Source: Rhynochetos jubatus (taxonomy: Eukaryota; Chordata; Aves; Eurypygiformes; Rhynochetidae). Taken from it: DNA of 64,000 nt. Made by a program: the position numbers and the translations under genes. The notes below the pieces were generated by a model. That model saw only the letters and a program-made list of their open reading frames with translations. It was not told the origin of the DNA and did no database searches. Below, one piece after another: positions 1 to 23,000 of this stretch (positions within the stretch are counted from its first letter, which is position 1; each line of letters starts with the position of its first letter). Where the stretch lies: assembly GCA_027574665.1 (NCBI GenBank), contig CM050659.1, positions 18,887,001 through 18,951,000 of the forward strand, read 5' to 3'.

Positions 1-1315
1 TCTATTTTCCTTGCACGGAATTCTCTTTCAGAGCAGTGCATTCATACGTTTCTTCATCACCGGTGGGATGAGGATTTACGGGTTTCTGTGTGCTGTGATA
101 CGTAAGAGCTCATAAAAGCACAGTAGAGTTCTTCCAGTGAAGCACTGCTCATGAAAGGAACAGAAAAACCTGGGTGGCTGTAGTGCAATCAAATTTTTAT
201 CTGATTTTTGTATGTGGTTGAGATTTCCACCTCCTGTGGGTTTTGTCACCGATATTTGGGGGTTTTGTTTGGGTTTTTTTTGGTTTTTTTTTCCCCAGCG
301 AGTTCCATGCAGACTTTCACTGTCATTGTATCATTTGTTCTCATAGTCATGCTGGGAGACTTCCTGTGCACTGGAGTAAGAACAGAAACAGAGATGTTTC
401 TAAATTCAGACTCCAAATAACCTTATCCAAGACACCTAATTTCTGAGCAGTGGGGTTCTGAGAAAAACTAGGCTTCTTGTGACTGAAAGAATTACTCATG
501 CACTCATCAGACACAGAGTTCATCCATGATGCAATTCTACTGGGTTGTTTCCAAGGCTGTTTGCATAACAATGACATACTGCGTTTTACCAAATTCTTCG
601 TATGCAGCTGTTATGTTCTGCTTGTATTAACTGCTTGTCAGCGTTAGATTTGACATAGCGTGATCCTGCGGAGTTCTTTTCGGCTTTAAAAAGAAATCTT
701 GGCTCTCGTGGCTTCCGCAGGCATCAGCAGGATCACCTCAGTATGTTTAAATTAGTTTTTGAAGTGTGAATCTTCCATTCAGCTCTGTTTCTTTCCTTAA
801 ATAATCATCTGATAAGCTATGACATACAAGTGGCTACAACCTGCTACTTGAAAGGGATTCGCTTTCTGATAGCAAGTGAAGAAACAGCATTTTTCTACTG
901 CCTACATTTTCTTATTCTCTCATGTAAGTGAATTAAAAATAGCTACGGTTTACAATATCAGACACCTTTACTTAACTGAACTTGGATTAAGCCTGTGAGA
1001 TGAGTGCTTTGTGTACTGGTAAACTCCAGTGAAAACTTCTGATGTGCAGGAAAAACCACATTTAAGAAAGATGATAGTGATTTCTGGTAAGCTCCGAATC
1101 GCAGGACAGAGGCGTGTGTGTGTGACGTCACAGAGAATGCTTAATGACTTTATGGGCTTATTTAACTCTGAAAATGTCTCTTGCTGCTGTTTGGCCTGTA
1201 TTGCATTAGCTCTTGCACTTTGTGTTCTCGCCTGAGTCTAGGGGGCTCTTTCAATGGTTTTAACAAAATCAAGGATGCTTCTTTCAGCTATTCCCTTACT
1301 TGCTTTTTCATTTAG
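1..1315 (+). other. LONRF3: LONRF3 intron (upstream part), no exon recognised
   Basis: No TPR-like or RING-like coding segment is visible on either strand, so this is most likely the intron before the first linker exon. It holds a T-rich run near 265-294 and a palindromic CRE word TGACGTCA at 1123-1130. The short open frames in it show no codon pattern I can support. Confidence 0.6.
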
Positions 1316-11540
<10,225 letters not shown>

Positions 11541-12086
11541 TGGTGAGGAGAGCTGTGAAGTCTCCCACAGTACTTGACTGTAGACTGTCTCTTGTAACTT
11601 CATCTAACTGCAATAATGTCTTACAGATTTGAGTGTCAGGATTTCAAGCCTGAATTTCAGAGAAAAAATGAGTTATAAGGAGCAAGGGATGTTTATGGAT
11701 ACTTCAGTAGTTTCCATTTGGAACTCTGAGATGATTATTCAATCACTGCACTGCTAAATTAATAACAAATGTGATAGAAGAAAAAGTGATCTCGTTTGCC
11801 ATAAACCTTTTAAAAAGCTTAAGGGTTTTTTTAATTTATTTTATTTTTATTTTTAGTGGATAAAGGATAAACTGTGCAGTTTAATGTGAAGCAGAAATAA
11901 TAATGTTAATGCATTATTTCAGTGAACTGCAAAGTCTTTTATTCCAAATGGTTCAGGTTTTATATAGCATTGTGTAAAATAATGTTCACAACTTCTGTTT
12001 GATAATTTATTTTTGCACTATGATTTTTTTGTTTCAAAATGTATATTATTTATGTGTTCATTCTCTAAAGGAAAGTGAGCTGCTCT

Positions 12087-12097
12087 ATTTATTTATA
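12087..12097 (+). promoter_or_regulatory. LONRF3: AU-rich element in LONRF3 3' UTR
   Basis: ATTTATTTATA contains overlapping AUUUA pentamers and a match to the nonamer UUAUUUA(U/A)(U/A) at 12089-12097. Such elements recruit mRNA-decay or stabilising proteins in vertebrates. Whether this one is used is inference. Confidence 0.5.
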
Positions 12098-12829
12098 GTG
12101 TTTTTACCCTGTATTTATGACTGGGGGCAAAATGATGATTCTAGCAGTGCTGAAGCAACTGCTTTGATAATTTTTCAGATATTTGTGTTCAAATACTTTG
12201 AATGTTTTTCTACTTATCCCCGGTTCTACTGTAGCCTAAGAAGGATTTTTTCTCCCTCTGAAACAGCCTGCCATGAAGTCTCTGAATACACAGATTATGT
12301 CTGAGAACTCAAGCACAGTTGTTGGAGCTTGATCTATGCTTGGGACTAGGTTCCTGCTACCACAAACCAGTCAAGCACGTGCTTAACCTTAAGCATGAGT
12401 GTTTAAGTGCTTGGGTGAGTTAAGTATTGATCAGCTGATGTCAGTGGGAATTGGCCAGAGTGGTGACAGAAGGATCTATCCCCTAATTTTTCACAGAACA
12501 GAGAATAACTTGGAGTTGAATTTGTATCTGAACTTTTTCTTGCAAGAGTGGGTAACGGCTACAAACATCTGCGAAGAAAGAGCCACAGTATATGACGAGT
12601 GGCTTCTACTTAGAAAAACTGGAAGTTCTGGTATCATTTCATTGTAGGTTACTACCTAGATTTATTTTTTTTCATCAACTCTTGTTGCTATTAAGACCAG
12701 TTTTCTTTCTTTTAATTGTTTGGTGGGATTTGGCTTTGGAGTGTGTGTATGTGGGGGGGGGAAGGGGCAGTTATTTTGAACTGTAGGACTCAGAGGGCAG
12801 TTTGTGTCACATGAGAAGGAATATGTTGT

Positions 12830-12835
12830 AATAAA
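12830..12835 (+). promoter_or_regulatory. LONRF3: Candidate LONRF3 polyadenylation signal (proximal)
   Basis: This is a canonical AATAAA about 1.29 kb after the stop codon. The sequence after it is T-rich but not strongly GT-rich. It is the first perfect hexamer I found downstream of the stop. Confidence 0.5.
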
Positions 12836-15661
12836 TGGTATTTATTTCACCCCAATCTTCAGGTTTCTGCTAGCTTCAAATCTCTACCCAGCCATTGCAT
12901 TTCTCTTAAGAGATTGGGTAGTGTTGCTAATAATAGTTAACTCCCAAGGAAAACAAGCATATTTGTGTCATTACTGCTAGTGATAAAGCAGCTAAAAATA
13001 GGGCAGAAGTTACAATAGGAAGTATCTTGGGTTTGATTGGTTTTTTTAAAAATCAACAATTCATATACTTGTTTTGCTGTTATTGCTGTCAGTGTACCAC
13101 TCTTCGGGACTGATCGTTCCTCCATCCGACTTTGATTTCAATGTGAGCAGAACTGGGCCTTTTATTCTAAGCTACTGTTTTCCTCTTCAGTGGCAAAAAA
13201 ACCAGCTTGAATTGAGAATGCTATGGAATGCTACAAACTTTTGTTGTTTTTACCCAGGATACCACTCTTTGCCATTCCACGCCTTTATGAAAAAATGCAG
13301 TAGAATTTAATGTCAATTTTCTGTGTGTTTTCCCATCATCATCTCATCAGAAATATTTATTAGTTAAAAGCAATTTCCATACTGTTAAGTTTCCATAAAA
13401 TTATCTTTCTTCCCCCTCTTGTTAAATTTATGTAGAGCCTTGCCACAAGGGTACCAAAGAAACGAACGGAATACAAACGTGGTTCAGCCTTGTGATGCAA
13501 GTGGAATACGTATCCTGTGTTTGCATTGAGCTGCTCTAGAGATGCTACAACTTATTTCCATACTGCTAGACTGCTGCACTTCTTCCCTAGGTGGTACTTC
13601 ACATGCTTCTCTGTAAACAACGTGTAGAAATACATACATGTTCTGAACCACAACAAGTGTTTGGTGGCTGACACCTGCGATGGCATTTGTCATTTTAGGT
13701 CAATAATGAAGTGATATTCTGCTTGTTCAGAAGTGAAGCTGCACTAAATGCAATTCTTCCTTAATCCATTATGTACTGCTGCATAACATAAGGGGCCCAT
13801 ATTGCTCCCGTAGAAAAAAGCTGACACTGTGTTACTCTTATCTGTGAGAAAAGGACCTTAAATATCTATTTTAAACTGTTTTCTCACTGATGTCATTGTT
13901 CTTTTTTCCTGCATGCTCATATTCTGCCTCTTTTGTGGATTTAGAAATTGGCATGGAAAGAATCCTTGACTTTAAAAGCGAATATTGCCTTTCCATTAGC
14001 CTTGAGTAAAGCTGCCCAGATCTCCTAAGCCGAAACTCATGTACATGGACCTACTGCGTGCAGTGCGTAAAGCTGATCTGCATGTGCACAACTAATTGAA
14101 TACATCAACGAAGTTCATGTACATGAGCATTCTGTCTAGGACTGCTGTATGGCCACACACCCTCGATTAATGGCTAAAGTCTGCAAATTCCATCAGAGGA
14201 AAAAAATATTGAGAAACAGATTTTCCAGAGAACACCACCCTGTCCAGAACAAACTGGACAAGGAGTAGCCTTAGCCTTCCGTGAGTAGAGATGGCAGTGA
14301 GGTTTAAAAACCAAAATCTTCCAGTTATGCCACAGTACTGCTGACTTCTTTTTTCAGTTGTATTAATCAGTGCAAGGATGTAAATGCAATATTTATTACA
14401 GGCATGAATAAACAGCTGAACAGATTTTAAAATACCTTCACTTTAATTATAGAAACAGCATTGATTGGCTAAAATGCTAACTGGGGGAGTATTTTGTTTA
14501 AGTGGCTCACATATTTCTAGACACTAAACCCAGTCCAGTAGCCAGTCTTGCTCATCTGTTTTTAAAAAAAAAAAAAATCATGACTCAAACTTGCATTTCC
14601 TGTGTGGCCAGAAGTATTGATCACTTTTTGTCGTGAGGGCAAAAGCAATGCACAGGCTTCTTGGTAATTCTTCAAAGTCCGTTTCCCTTGGCCCTAGATC
14701 ACTGAGAGAGGATTACTAAAATCAATAGCAATCTTTATTTCCAAGGAAATGTGATCAGTCCCCCTTGAAAAAAAAATAAAGAGGAGGGGTGAGAATACAA
14801 AAAGTGAGTCTTATACCAGGGAGGGAACCAAGAACAGATCAAACTATAACTGAGGAAGTGCCAGTCTGCTGGGCAACGTCCCAGAGGCTCCTTGAAAATT
14901 TTAGACTGGCATTCGTAAGGCATGGTTTTGTGAATCTGGAATAGCTTCACTCTTCCGTAAATGAAGTGTTTAACAAAATACATTAAAATAAATAGCAGGC
15001 TGGCTGTATCACCTCTCCAAATCCTACATATACATTATATCATTTCTAATTAAAAACAGTAAAGTTTTCTGCAGGAAGTAATACTGATTTTTCATTCCCA
15101 CATACAGACAGATTTATGGCACTCAAAACAACTCTGCCTTGTCCTGTATGTTCCTTGGTCTAGCGATAACTTAAGGGAATGTTTCCATGAGAACAGCTGG
15201 TACCTTAGCTAGCATGACTTGTTTGACTAAACTTGAGACCAGACTGGATTAATCAGGAAAAAACAGGAAACCTGACCGTGAGCTTGGACACAGTTGTGGA
15301 AAGTAGCTCAGTAGTTTTAATAACAAAACGATAAAATGATGAGATAGGCCATTATCATGCTAAGTCTTAAGTGACGCTGGTGTTAGGTCTAAAAGTTCCT
15401 CTTACATTATATTTTTAAGTACTGATACCTTATCTTCCATTACCTTGTAGCAATAAGAGATAGCAGCTGTCCTACTGCTGGGCCTATCCTGGCCGGTTTG
15501 ACTGCTTCCAGACAGAACACCTGAACCATGGGTTTCTTAATCCAAAGATTATTTTAATCTAAAAAGAAGTCATGTGGATTTTGGATGTAGCAGGTCTGGC
15601 TTAATCTGTGCTGTACAGAAAGAGCTTTATAAAATTTAAGTTTTATTTTTTATCATCTTTT

Positions 15662-15880
15662 CATAGAATCATGGAGTACCAGGTTGGAAGGGACCTCAAG
15701 GACCACCTGGTCCAACCTTTCTTGGCAAAAGCATGGTCTAGACAAGATGGCCCAGTACCCTGTCCAGCTGAATCTGAAAAATGTCCATTGTTGGGGAATC
15801 CACCACTTCCCTGGGGAGATTATTCCAATGGCTGATTAGCCTCATTATGGAAAAATTTCCTCTTAACGATTTCTACTTGG
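15662..15880 (-). mobile_element. CR1 LINE, truncated 3' fragment
   Basis: The stretch starts ATAGAATCATGGAGTACCAG and continues GGAAGGGACCTCAAGGACCA, the reverse complement of the conserved CR1 3' end. It goes on with the CR1 words for TCCACCACTTCCCTGGGGAG and the following tail. The element therefore lies on the - strand with its 3' end at the left. Only about 220 bases remain, the usual state for CR1. The right edge fades and is approximate. Confidence 0.9.
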
Positions 15881-16735
15881 TGCTGAAGTTTTACTGGTGT
15901 TTAAATTAATGACAGACAGGAGTTATGTTTAAATGCAGTGTTGAGGAATGGAGAACATGTTCACAAACTCTTATTTTTACAAAAAGCGTAAATTAATTAC
16001 AAGGGTTTTGTGCTTAAAACCCCAATGGAACTATATGCACTTAGGGTAGTGCTCCCCATTCCCGAGTCCTCCATCAGATGAACTCCACCCCTGCATCGTT
16101 CTCATTTAATTTGTCAGCTTCACAACCCAACTTGTAACTGGTGCAGCGCATAGTTTAGGATCTGGGGTTTATTCCAAAGCCCAGTAAATCACTGAAAGTC
16201 TTACAGCTACAGAAAAATGGTAGTTTTGGCAAAGTCACTTTTGTGAAACACTTTGCTAAATAAATATTGTCTGGGTACAAAAAAATAATCTGCTTAGACA
16301 GGATTAAAATGGTGGATAATAAAATACTTAACTATTACATTGACTTCCTCATCCAGGTATCATGTGAAGTGCTTACTAATGTTGGAGTTTCATAAGGTCT
16401 AAAGTAACCCTCACATAGAAGTGCCTGTATTCTGTTATTGCCATTCTTGAGCTTTTTAATAGAGTCATAGCCATATATTTTATAAATATAAACATATGCA
16501 CCTTTAAATCTTTACATTCAATTTGCAGAACAAAGGTTTACAGAGCAGAAGTGTAGCAAAAACAATGTAATAGCTTCTATAATTCCCTGGTGAGGAACGG
16601 GAGAAGTACAAAAATGAGGAGCAAAAGACTATCTGTGCAAGATGTCTGAATTTGGCACCATATACTTGTCCAATTTAATTCCATCAAGCTATGTGATTAC
16701 GAGAGTGCCAGAAATATATCTATCAAGCCATTTTA

Positions 16736-16741
16736 AATAAA
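16736..16741 (+). promoter_or_regulatory. Candidate distal polyadenylation signal
   Basis: This AATAAA is followed at once by a GT-rich stretch (AAAGTTTTGTGGACTTGT), which is the expected downstream element. It is a good distal site for a long LONRF3 3' UTR isoform, but nothing in the sequence proves that transcription reaches it. Confidence 0.35.
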
Positions 16742-17040
16742 AAGTTTTGTGGACTTGTATATTCCATTTGTTTGTAAAACATCCTTTTGTGCACTGTAAT
16801 GAACTTGAAATGAAACTGAAGTTATACTCTCATATCACTGAACAGAGTACTGTTCAGCTACCTCTACGTAAGGTTGAAGTAACTTGTTTTTTCCAGATTT
16901 GTTCACATTGTCATATAAAGTATATTTTAAAAAAAAATCATAGTCCAAAGAACCTGTATGTGTTTGTAGATGTACTTATAACTGTTGTACCAACAAAGTC
17001 TGTGTGGAGAGTTGTTTGCTAATTAAAATTTTTGTGTTCT

Positions 17041-20000
17041 TTACTCTTTGGCTCGCATAACAAAGAACTACAGAGGTGAACAAATGTTACACGTGAGCTG
17101 CTGCTTTTAGGTGTTTTAGCTAAAGGAACAAAGAACAAATCCTAGATCCTGCAGTCACACAACAGCACTTGATGTGAAGGGACCCAAAGCATAGAAATGA
17201 AGCTGTCCAAATCTCATCGTTTGTGCAGGACATCAAGTGGGTGCTTCTTCTCTTTGATGTACTAAAGTAAGAATAGTGGGAACTGAAGAGGGTCTGGCTT
17301 ACGGCACTACCACCCACTTCTCTGGACTTTGGTACCTCTCATGCGTTGCTGCTTGCTTTACAGGTATAACCAGGATACCTTTTCATTTACAGTCTCGGAC
17401 AAGAGTGAATCCTGGCTGTGTTTAGGCTGCGTCTGTGGGGCGGTGAAAGGACTGTCTGCAGTGAAGTCACCTTAACAAGAAGTTCCATAGGTTTTTCAAA
17501 GTGCTTAACTTTATAGCAAAAGCCAGAGAATAGTTTTATTCATAAACCTAATGTTGACAGCAGTGACGCCGTATCTTATGCTACTAAAAATGCATAAGAG
17601 TTGCCAACGTTTTTTAAAGTTACGTATGTATGGGCTGCTCCTCTGGCCTCATCATTTAAGCGAGATGTGGCATGCTCGTGACTTGCTGCCTAAGCCCCAA
17701 CCACCTCTGGTATCGGAGATCGGCTTGCTGGTCTCTTACATAAGCTTGTTCAGGCCCTGTATTTATTTTAGAATCCAGGGCACAGGCTAAGACTGTATAT
17801 GGTAAGCCAACAACTAATTATGTCAAGGCTGCTGTTTTCTATAACAAAATACATTCGCATCTGAGTAGGGGGAAGTGTTCTGGTTGAAGTGCTTTTCCAT
17901 CAGGACATAGTGAATAGTTAAAAGTGAAGCTTTGCTTGGGAACATGTTGACTTAAACTATTCTTTTTAAGTAATTCTTTTAGTTTTGAAAGCTCTAAGAG
18001 GGGTTACAAAAAGGTGGTGCTTAGATGAAGTATAAAGCGCAGAAAATTTAAACCAAATACAGGATAGCACATTATTTCCCAACTACTTGCTCACTGTGTT
18101 CGCATTTCAGTACACAGATTTATTGAAATGGTATTTCAGATATTCTAAAGTCATCTATACTTATGTAATGCTTCACATTAAAATGATCATCCAAAGCTGC
18201 TAGTGATCTCTATCATGTAAAGCATTTCAGGGGAAACTACTTCTTCCAGTCAGCCTTTGCTTCCCAGCGTAGTTCCCTGATGGAAGAACCCGCACTGACT
18301 TCCCTGCGACTCGGATCAGGACTGTGTGCCGTACTGAGCAAAGGGGAGGGGCTGCCACACGAGAGCTCCTGGCTGTTAACCTGCCACAGCTTTGAAAATT
18401 TCATCATCCAGCTGTAATATGCTTTTTATCCTGGGAAAGAGATGCCACAAAATCCTGGAATATCTCTTAATGTGCTGTGGTTCTCTACGACTGAGTAAAA
18501 GGTATGGCATCTTCAAAAGATGTAGCTGACTTCTTAATTTAACAGTTAATTAGCTTCTGCTGTAGCAGTCATGGATTGACCGGTCTTTACACCGTACTAT
18601 TCACAATCAGTAACAAAGTGTGCTATCTGTCATCCCCTTGGCCGTGTGTAAGATGAAGGAAGAACAGAAACTGCATTACTAAGCTATTACAGGGCTGAGC
18701 TTGGAGTTTTTTTACTGTATTTGTAATTTTCAAACAGATTTTTATCAGCAGTCACTCATACCAAGTTCTCCAAAACTACACAGTAGAAGACCAGATGAAG
18801 TCACGCTTACTACTGAACGGTAATGTCAGCAGGCCATCTTTACCAGAAACGTTACCGTTTTAACTAACCAGATAAATTGTATATAGAGAACGAAAATTAA
18901 TATACAGAGGATAACTGAAAAACAGAGCACTGGCATAAAGAGCAAGGTTTGCTATGAAGACTAGCCTTCGGTTTACATCGTAGGATAGGATAGCTTCAAG
19001 CTGTTAATTCAAAAAAAAAAATTACTGGCTGAAAGAATCTATATAATGAAAGCCTGCACATGCTGTCAATACCGGTTTTATGCCAGTGTAACATCTTTTG
19101 TTTCAGTAGATCTGCTCTTGATTCATAATGCCATAAATGAAAGGAGAATTAAGCTATTTATGTAAGTGACTTTATTTATATAACTGACATGCTGCATTAT
19201 GTGATGGAAAAGAAAACCAAGCACATCCCTTGTCTGTGTTTTCTACGAGCTACAGAAAGATTTTGTAAAAGTGATGCTAGAAATAAATAGTTTTCTCTGT
19301 GTGACATTAGAAATTCAGCCTCATCCACATGGAGGTTTTATCATGAGTAGAATACACAGTAATAGATGACACGATAATGTGGAAGGATTTTAGCAAGTCT
19401 GCAGACAGTCTAGAAAACCTGAATGCTGCACATCACGATTTAGACTGTAAGTTAGTTCAACAAAGCAATTGTTATTCAGGCTGTTCCTTGGATGAGTCAG
19501 TGATTTGTACTGGGACTATTAGCACTGAATGTACCATCTAAAATTCATTTTGAAAGATTACTGAAGCATTAATGATTTCAAAGTGGTTTCTATGAGTATT
19601 TTTTTTATCAATGAGAAGCCCAAGCACTATCAAGGCTAAAGAGCACACACAAGGATTTTCAACATAGCAGAATTAGGGAGTTTTCACATGCTTTTACAGT
19701 GTTTTTTACTCCTTGGTGAATGATGACTATATAAGATTTAGGAAATCAGGGTCAGTAGAGTAAATGTTGCTGTAGCAATTTGGCAGACACACCTTTCGTA
19801 ACTCATAAAGTCACTACTGGAAAGGCACAACTGGGTCACAGAAGTGCATGGTGGGATGCTGCTTTCCAGTTATGCAACCAGGGTAACTAAAGGTTAGAGA
19901 AGCACTTGAATAACGAGCTTTTTGCCAGAAAGAGTAGAAGAGAAAAACACAGTGTTTTTAAATGCTGGCTTCTGAGCAGCAGCCGCCTAACATGTCTAGT

Positions 20001-23000
20001 TAGGAGTCATCAAACCGAAATAGAACCGGATGCGTCAGAACTTTGAAGAATGGCAGTTCAACATCCCAAGAGAAAAATACATCTGCTTGGATTCCAAAAG
20101 CAGATCCTACCGGTTCTCTCATTCCAATAGATGATACTAGAGCCATTTGCAGCGCGCTGCTCAGCTCTTTCTCCCAGCCCACTGTGGCTGGCTTTATCAC
20201 TCGTGTCTTTTTACTTTCTCCATCATCCAGCAACATCTTTGCCCCTTTCCTGCTTCTATGTACACGTTACTGGATTACTTCTAATAAATATAATGATTGC
20301 AGAGTTCTTACCTTACTTCTGACAGAGGAAAGAGGAGAGAGAAAGGTAGTTGTTGCCACACTGTAATGCTTTCCCCAGGTTTGGAGGGCTAGGACCATAG
20401 CCCAAGGGCACGAAGGATGACACTAACAAGTAACTCCCATCGAGCGTGGGGATATTAGTTACAAAAACTGAACACTCTTGCAAAGAGACTAAATCAAATG
20501 GTGCTGTTTTAATCACAATTACATCTCCTGTTACAGCTGCACACCAGATAAATATATTAATCAAAATGACCTCATTTTAGGCGTGCGTACCAGTGTGTTA
20601 TATAACCCTGTTAAGTATGCTATTTTATTTCTCTCCCGCCAAGGAGAAATGGTGTTTGTCTTACAAGAGTTCCAAATAAGTCTGGTTATAAAGCGATGGG
20701 GAAAAGAACAGGAGGGAGAGACGAAAGTGAGAGAATTAATAAGCAAAATGACTCACTCCCTGAGTGCAGAGGTGATGTTACACTCCACTTAAATCGCAGT
20801 TGCTCCAGAGGAAGCTAATGTTGTCACCACCAGTCAGTATTCCTAACATGCCCAAACATTTCTCCGGATGGGAAACACAGATACGTTTCAAGGATGGAAA
20901 CTACGTCTTTTCAGACCTCATTGGTTCACAGCATTCCTAGGTTTTTTTCCAAAGCTGTTTGTGAAAGCTGCCTCCATAAACAAGGAGTTTTCAGAATCCC
21001 TCACCACTCTTTTTGTTGCTCACTTATTTGGTGAAAAGTGGCATTCCATTAATTCATTTCTAGTTCTACTAATGATGCTTTGAACAAGCTCAAAAGCACC
21101 CTTAAAAGTAGAATACACACCCCACACGCACATAACAAGGCTGAGACTCGTCTAGATTTATACTGCGCTACACAAAAAAGGACCAAGAGGCGTACATTTT
21201 TGCAATATAAGATCACTCAGCCAGAGAACTCTGATAAGCGCTGAAAATGTGAAAAACAAATGGCAGGGTATGCATTTCCCATTTGCTCAATACACACACA
21301 TAAAAGAAACACTGTGTAGGCTTCACTGCAGCATACCAGTGCGTCCAAAACTCAAAGGTTAGTTACATAAATGATAAGGCGTGGGCTTAAATGCTTCATT
21401 CAGCTTGTTAATTACTTGCTTTGTGGCCTGAGCCAATGTTCTGAAACAGGTTCATCCAATATTATGTCGCTTCCTCTGAATTTTCATCTAGTGTATTAAG
21501 CTGAAGTGCTGGGAACAGTTTGCTGTAATACCTAAGAAGAGTCTGTTTTCTTTTGAAGCAATTTACAGAACAAACTTACTCAGACTAATCCACAGATGCT
21601 CTTTAAATGTCCTCGCTGTTTCAGAAAGTTATGAACTTTAATTCTTAGAGCATTCCCTTTAAATAAGGGAACTGCTGGCTGCATAAACATACATGTATTA
21701 CTGGCGTATCTTTTGAGGGTTCCTTCTTTGTGTTCTTTTTAATCTACGCAGGCAGCATGGGGAAATGAAGAGCGGTGCGTTAGAAAACTCTCCAAATACT
21801 TAATATGTCTCTGGCAGAAAACTAGAAGCTATGTTTTCAATAGTAGATGGAAATATTTCCACCTTCAAGCCAGCGAACTGGGATACCTCACTGATGAGGC
21901 GTTCTTGTGCCACGGCTATGAACAAACCTTCATTACTGAACAGCCTGTCCTAGGACAGACAGACCACCTATCTATTTCATGAGATGTGCAAGCAGAAACT
22001 TGCCCGTTTAGAATTTCTTACCTCTGTGGAACTAAATTGTATTGTATTTGGAGTAAACTGTAGTTTTACCACAAGATAACTCATCAAGATTGTACCTGGG
22101 AACCTCATTTAAGATTTATTTCAAACAACAGTATTCGTTTTCAAACTAAACCTGCATAACTTGCCTTGTTTCCACCAGTGTACGGTTGCAGACATCTTGA
22201 TTTCTCACGCAGACATGGGTTAAGAAGCCTATTGAGACCTTGAATTTAACAGCTACAATGAAGTGGAAGCAAACTGAATGCAAACATCTTAGACGTTCTT
22301 GACTAGCAGCATTTTAAAAGACTAATGAATATCCTTCAAACCTCACCTTCCCATTTCTACATGAAGGGTCCATCTTTTTCCGCTATGATAAGGACGCCAC
22401 TTAGAGATTTCTGAGTCACAAATGCAGATTAGCATTTGGATTTGAATTACAAGCCAAAGAACGGAGGTTGACTGCAACAGAAATCTCATCTGGTCCATTA
22501 TGTGGACCAACTGCAAAATATAGATTGCAGCTACAAATCTGGGCTGAAGCTATCCGGCAGTATGCACTGCCGTGTGAAAGGTGAGATTATCGCATTGCCA
22601 CCTGACGTGTAACCTCCTTTCTGCATCATTCTCCAGTTCTTTCATGAGTATTACCTCTGAGGTTGCTCCTTCCCCTTGGTTCTGCATTTCATATTCTCCC
22701 CGCTTGCACTGGCTTGCTTTACTTCCCACATTTTGTTATTTCCTGCCCGTGGGCCATATCATCGTTTCATCAATATTTCATCAGAATGACTCCCTGCTGG
22801 AATCTGTATGGATTTCTGCTTAAAAATTGATACCGCAACATGGCTTCGCATTTATATCCGTATGCACCTGTTCCTCCCGAGTTACGGTCCTCCATGTCTT
22901 AGTGCTTCCATTCTTCACATTGCTCAGAACATCAGAGTATTCTTAACTGTATTTAAACTATCAAATCAATACAATTTCTAAGTTATAACACGTATAAAAA

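Larger units (their letters stand above)
11541..12855 (+). other. LONRF3: Probable LONRF3 3' UTR
   Basis: It begins directly after the stop codon. A canonical AATAAA at 12830-12835 would give a UTR of about 1.3 kb. The segment carries U-rich and AUUUA-type stretches (11825-11856 and 12040-12100). The short + strand frames inside it (for example 11999-12304) show no coding signal I can support. The exact 3' end is inferred. Confidence 0.6.
12856..17040 (+). other. Downstream of LONRF3: possible extended 3' UTR, one CR1 fragment
   Basis: No gene is recognised. Further AATAAA words occur, for example at 14407-14412, 16259-16264 and 16736-16741. An A-run lies at 14564-14577 and a CR1 fragment at about 15662-15880. 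If distal signals are used, LONRF3 would have a UTR of up to 5 kb; otherwise this is spacer. Confidence 0.5.
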
